A DNA stretch of 14,332 nt from CAVVAH01 sp963746175 (GTDB lineage Bacteria; Actinomycetota; Actinomycetes; JACCUZ01), in assembly GCA_963746175.1 (NCBI GenBank), contig CAVVAH010000005.1, positions 1-14,332 on the forward strand, given 5' to 3'. Both the position numbers and the translations under genes were made by a program. The notes beneath the pieces were generated by a model, which saw only the letters and a list, made by a program, of their open reading frames with translations, was not told the DNA's origin and did not search any database. Positions 12,365-14,332 of this stretch are shown here, piece after piece (the stretch's first letter is position 1; the number at the start of each line of letters is the position of its first letter).

Positions 12365-12370
12365 TAGGCT
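12365..12370 (+). promoter_or_regulatory. -10 box for leaderless transcription of pncB
   Basis: TAGGCT, seven bases (GGCGCCC), then GTG at 12378. It is back-to-back with the clpS -10 box; the two hexamers are 19 bases apart. Confidence 0.65.
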
Positions 12371-12377
12371 GGCGCCC

Positions 12378-13664
12378 GTGACGGCCGACACCGGTCTCCT
12401 GACCGACCACTACGAGCTCACCATGCTCCAGGCGGCGCTCCGCGACGGCACCGCCGACCGGCGCTGCGCCTTCGAGGTCTTCACCCGCCGGCTGCCCGAG
12501 GGGCGCCGCTACGGCGTGGTCGCCGGCACCGGACGGCTGCTCGAGGCGGTCCCGCACTTCCGCTACGGCGAGCAGCAGCTGGCCCGGCTGCGCGACACCG
12601 GCGTGCTGGACACCGCCACCTGCGACTACCTGGCCGACTACCGGTTCGCCGGCGACGTCACCGGCTACGCCGAGGGCGAGCTGTTCTTCCCCGGGTCGCC
12701 GGTGCTCACCGTCGAGGGCACCTTCGCCGAGGCCGTCCTGCTCGAGACGCTGACGCTGAGCATCCTCAACCACGACAGCGCCGTCGCGTCGGCGGCCGCC
12801 CGGATGGCGTACGCCGCCGGCGACCGCCAGTGCATCGAGATGGGCTCGCGCCGCACGCACGAGGAAGCGGCCGTCGCCGCGGCCCGGGCGGCGTACCTCG
12901 CCGGCTTCGCGGCCACCAGCAACCTCGCCGCCGGCAAGCGGTTCGGCGTCCCCACGGCCGGCACGGCGGCGCACTCCTGGACCCTGCTGCACGAGAAGGA
13001 GGCCGACGCGTTCCGCGCGCAGGTCGACGCGCTCGGGGTCGGCACCACGCTGCTGGTCGACACCTACGACATCGCCGCCGGGATCCGGACCGCCGTCGAG
13101 GTGGCCGGGCCGGGGCTCGGCGCCATCCGCATCGACTCCGGCGACCTCGCGGTGCTCGCCCACCAGGCCCGCGCCCAGCTCGACGAGCTCGGCGCCACCG
13201 GCACGCGGATCGTGCTCTCCGGCGACCTCGACGAGTACGGCCTCGCCGCCCTCGCGACCGCACCCGTCGACGCGTACGGCGTCGGCACCTCCGTGGTCAC
13301 CGGCTCGGGCGCCCCCACGGCCGGCTTCGTCTACAAGCTGGTCGAGGTCGAGGGCCGTGCCGTGGCCAAGCGCTCCGAGGACAAGATCACCCACGGCGGC
13401 CGGAAGACCGCGGTCCGCCGGCACCGGGCCTCCGGAACAGCGACCGAGGAGGTCGTCCACTCGCAGGGCGCCCCGGTCCCCCGCGACGGCGACCGTGCCC
13501 TGCAGGTGACCAAGGTCCGGGCCGGCGACCTGCTCGCCGCACCCACGCTGGACGAGTCCCGCGCGCACCTGCAGCGCGTGCTCACGACCTTGCCCTGGCA
13601 GGGGCTGGCGCTGTCCCGCGGCGAGCCCGCGATCCCCACCACGTACGAGGAGCCGCATGCCTGA
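12378..13664 (+). CDS. pncB: Nicotinate phosphoribosyltransferase
   Basis: Predicted 428 residues, normal for the family. It makes nicotinate mononucleotide from nicotinate and phosphoribosyl pyrophosphate, coupled to ATP hydrolysis, in NAD salvage (Preiss-Handler pathway). TADTGLLTDHYELTMLQAAL opens the protein. FEVFTRRLPEGRRYGVVAG (32-50), IEMGSRRTHEEAAVAAARAAYLAGFAATSN (153-182) and GTAAHSW with H199, the expected phosphorylated histidine, follow. LVDTYD (226-231) and IRIDSGDLAVLA (250-261) form the phosphoribosyl site, and YGVGTSVVTG (299-308) the closing loop. The GTG at 12378 is supported by a leaderless -10 box. Its last eight bases overlap the pncA start, so the two enzymes of nicotinamide salvage are coupled. 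Divergent pncB/clpS is also the M. tuberculosis Rv1330c/Rv1331 arrangement. Confidence 0.96.
   Translation: MTADTGLLTDHYELTMLQAALRDGTADRRCAFEVFTRRLPEGRRYGVVAGTGRLLEAVPHFRYGEQQLARLRDTGVLDTATCDYLADYRFAGDVTGYAEGELFFPGSPVLTVEGTFAEAVLLETLTLSILNHDSAVASAAARMAYAAGDRQCIEMGSRRTHEEAAVAAARAAYLAGFAATSNLAAGKRFGVPTAGTAAHSWTLLHEKEADAFRAQVDALGVGTTLLVDTYDIAAGIRTAVEVAGPGLGAIRIDSGDLAVLAHQARAQLDELGATGTRIVLSGDLDEYGLAALATAPVDAYGVGTSVVTGSGAPTAGFVYKLVEVEGRAVAKRSEDKITHGGRKTAVRRHRASGTATEEVVHSQGAPVPRDGDRALQVTKVRAGDLLAAPTLDESRAHLQRVLTTLPWQGLALSRGEPAIPTTYEEPHA
13647..13652 (+). promoter_or_regulatory. Ribosome binding site of pncA inside pncB
   Basis: GAGGAG, four bases before the pncA ATG at 13657, within the last codons of pncB. 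It decides the pncA start in the overlap. Confidence 0.7.
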
Positions 13665-14244
13665 GGTCCGCTACGACGCTTCGACCGCCCTGCTCGTCGT
13701 CGACGTGCAGAACGACTTCGCCGACCCGGGCGGCGGCCTCTACGTCCGCGACGGGGAGTCGCTCATCACCCTGGCCAACGAGCAGGTGACCGCCGCGCAG
13801 AACGCCGGCGCCACCCTCGTCTACACCCAGGACTGGCACCCCGCGTCGACGCCGCACTTCGAGAAGGACGGTGGGATCTGGCCGGTGCACTGCGTCGCCG
13901 ACACGTGGGGCGCCGAGCTGCACCCGAACCTCCTCGTCCACGGACCGGTGGTCCGCAAGGGCACGTCCGGCGAGGACGGCTACTCCGGCTTCTCGGTGCG
14001 CGACCCGGTGACCGGCGCCGCGGCGCCGACGCAGCTCCAGTCGCTGCTCGACCCGAGCATCCAGCGTCTCGTGGTCGTCGGGCTCGCGGGTGACTACTGC
14101 GTCAAGGAGACCGCGCTCGACGGCATCCGACTCGACTACGTCGTCGAGGTGCCGCTGGCCCTGACCAGGTTCGTGGAGCTCGAGGTCGGCGACACGGGCC
14201 GGGCGGTGGAGGAGATGCGGTCCGCCGGGGTGACGGTCGCGTGA
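13657..14244 (+). CDS. pncA: Nicotinamidase
   Basis: Predicted 195 residues. It hydrolyses nicotinamide to nicotinate and ammonia (and activates pyrazinamide where that drug enters), feeding PncB. It has the isochorismatase-like fold. The catalytic triad is visible: D16 in LLVVDVQNDF, K101 in VVRKGTS, and C148 in GDYCVKETA. Metal ligands are D59 and H61 in TQDWHP, with H67 (TPHF) and H78 (WPVHCV). The cis-peptide region VVGLAGDYCV is typical. The ATG at 13657 overlaps pncB by eight bases and has GAGGAG upstream. Its stop overlaps the next start in GTGA. Confidence 0.96.
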   Translation: MPEVRYDASTALLVVDVQNDFADPGGGLYVRDGESLITLANEQVTAAQNAGATLVYTQDWHPASTPHFEKDGGIWPVHCVADTWGAELHPNLLVHGPVVRKGTSGEDGYSGFSVRDPVTGAAAPTQLQSLLDPSIQRLVVVGLAGDYCVKETALDGIRLDYVVEVPLALTRFVELEVGDTGRAVEEMRSAGVTVA

Positions 14245-14332
14245 GCGGCGTCCCGTCGGACGCAGCCGTCCTCGACAGCGGCGGCCGGATGCCGTTGCTC
14301 GGCTTCGGCACCTGGCAGATCAAGGGCGCCGC
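14241..14332 (+). CDS. Aldo/keto reductase, N-terminal fragment (runs off the window)
   Basis: The first 30 residues are visible, from a GTG that overlaps the pncA stop in GTGA. LDSGGRMPLLGFGTWQIKG matches the N-terminal strand and the GFGTW loop that opens the aldo/keto reductase barrel. These enzymes reduce carbonyls with NADPH. The four-base overlap suggests co-transcription with pncB-pncA. The catalytic tyrosine and the rest lie outside the window. Confidence 0.85.
   Translation, partial: MSGVPSDAAVLDSGGRMPLLGFGTWQIKGA

Noticed and set aside
12198..13658. 486-codon open frame on the minus strand across pncB
   Set aside because: Antisense to a convincing nicotinate phosphoribosyltransferase and to the clpS start region; low-complexity Gly/Arg/Ala composition and no motif.

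Overview
The window is GC-rich chromosomal DNA from an actinobacterium. Evidence for this: strong third-position G/C bias, frequent GTG starts, many starts with a TAnnnT-type -10 box 6-7 bases upstream and no ribosome binding site (leaderless mRNAs), tRNAs without an encoded CCA, and a gene order matching the Mycobacterium tuberculosis Rv1330c-Rv1341 block. A Nocardioides-like member of the Propionibacteriales would fit, but I cannot fix the genus.

Layout. (1) 1-4276, minus strand: the 5' part of a tRNA-Lys(CUU) gene, an exported PepSY-domain protein with a structured leader, two tandem paralogous exported sulfatases, and a GroES-like co-chaperonin with an N-terminal extension. (2) 4310-5112, minus: a DUF3618 membrane protein and a DUF427 protein, joined by a TAGTG stop/start overlap. 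(3) 5247-5906, plus: the peroxiredoxin Bcp, a 26-bp-arm hairpin, and tRNA-Leu(UAG). (4) 5920-12333, minus, read from right to left: clpS, DUF2017, mec, cysO, cysM, murI, an Rv1339-like metallo-beta-lactamase-fold phosphodiesterase, rph, rdgB and a nucleotidyltransferase-like protein. (5) 12378-14332, plus: pncB, pncA and the start of an aldo/keto reductase.

How the genes work together. cysO, cysM and mec encode three of the proteins of the CysO-dependent cysteine pathway. CysM joins O-phosphoserine to the thiocarboxylated C terminus of CysO, and Mec releases cysteine from the adduct. CysM keeps the arginine expected for phosphoserine use. pncA and pncB convert nicotinamide to nicotinate and then to nicotinate mononucleotide (NAD salvage). 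rph and rdgB serve RNA processing and nucleotide-pool cleaning, murI supplies D-glutamate for peptidoglycan, and clpS is the ClpAP/ClpCP adaptor for N-degron substrates.

I see no phage, transposon, CRISPR array, defence island or biosynthetic cluster. The less ordinary parts are the tandem sulfatases, a PepSY leader that can hide its own ribosome binding site next to an 11-bp-period direct repeat, two long perfect or near-perfect intergenic hairpins, a 12-bp direct repeat upstream of the phosphodiesterase gene, and a 44-bp clpS/pncB spacer holding two back-to-back leaderless promoters.
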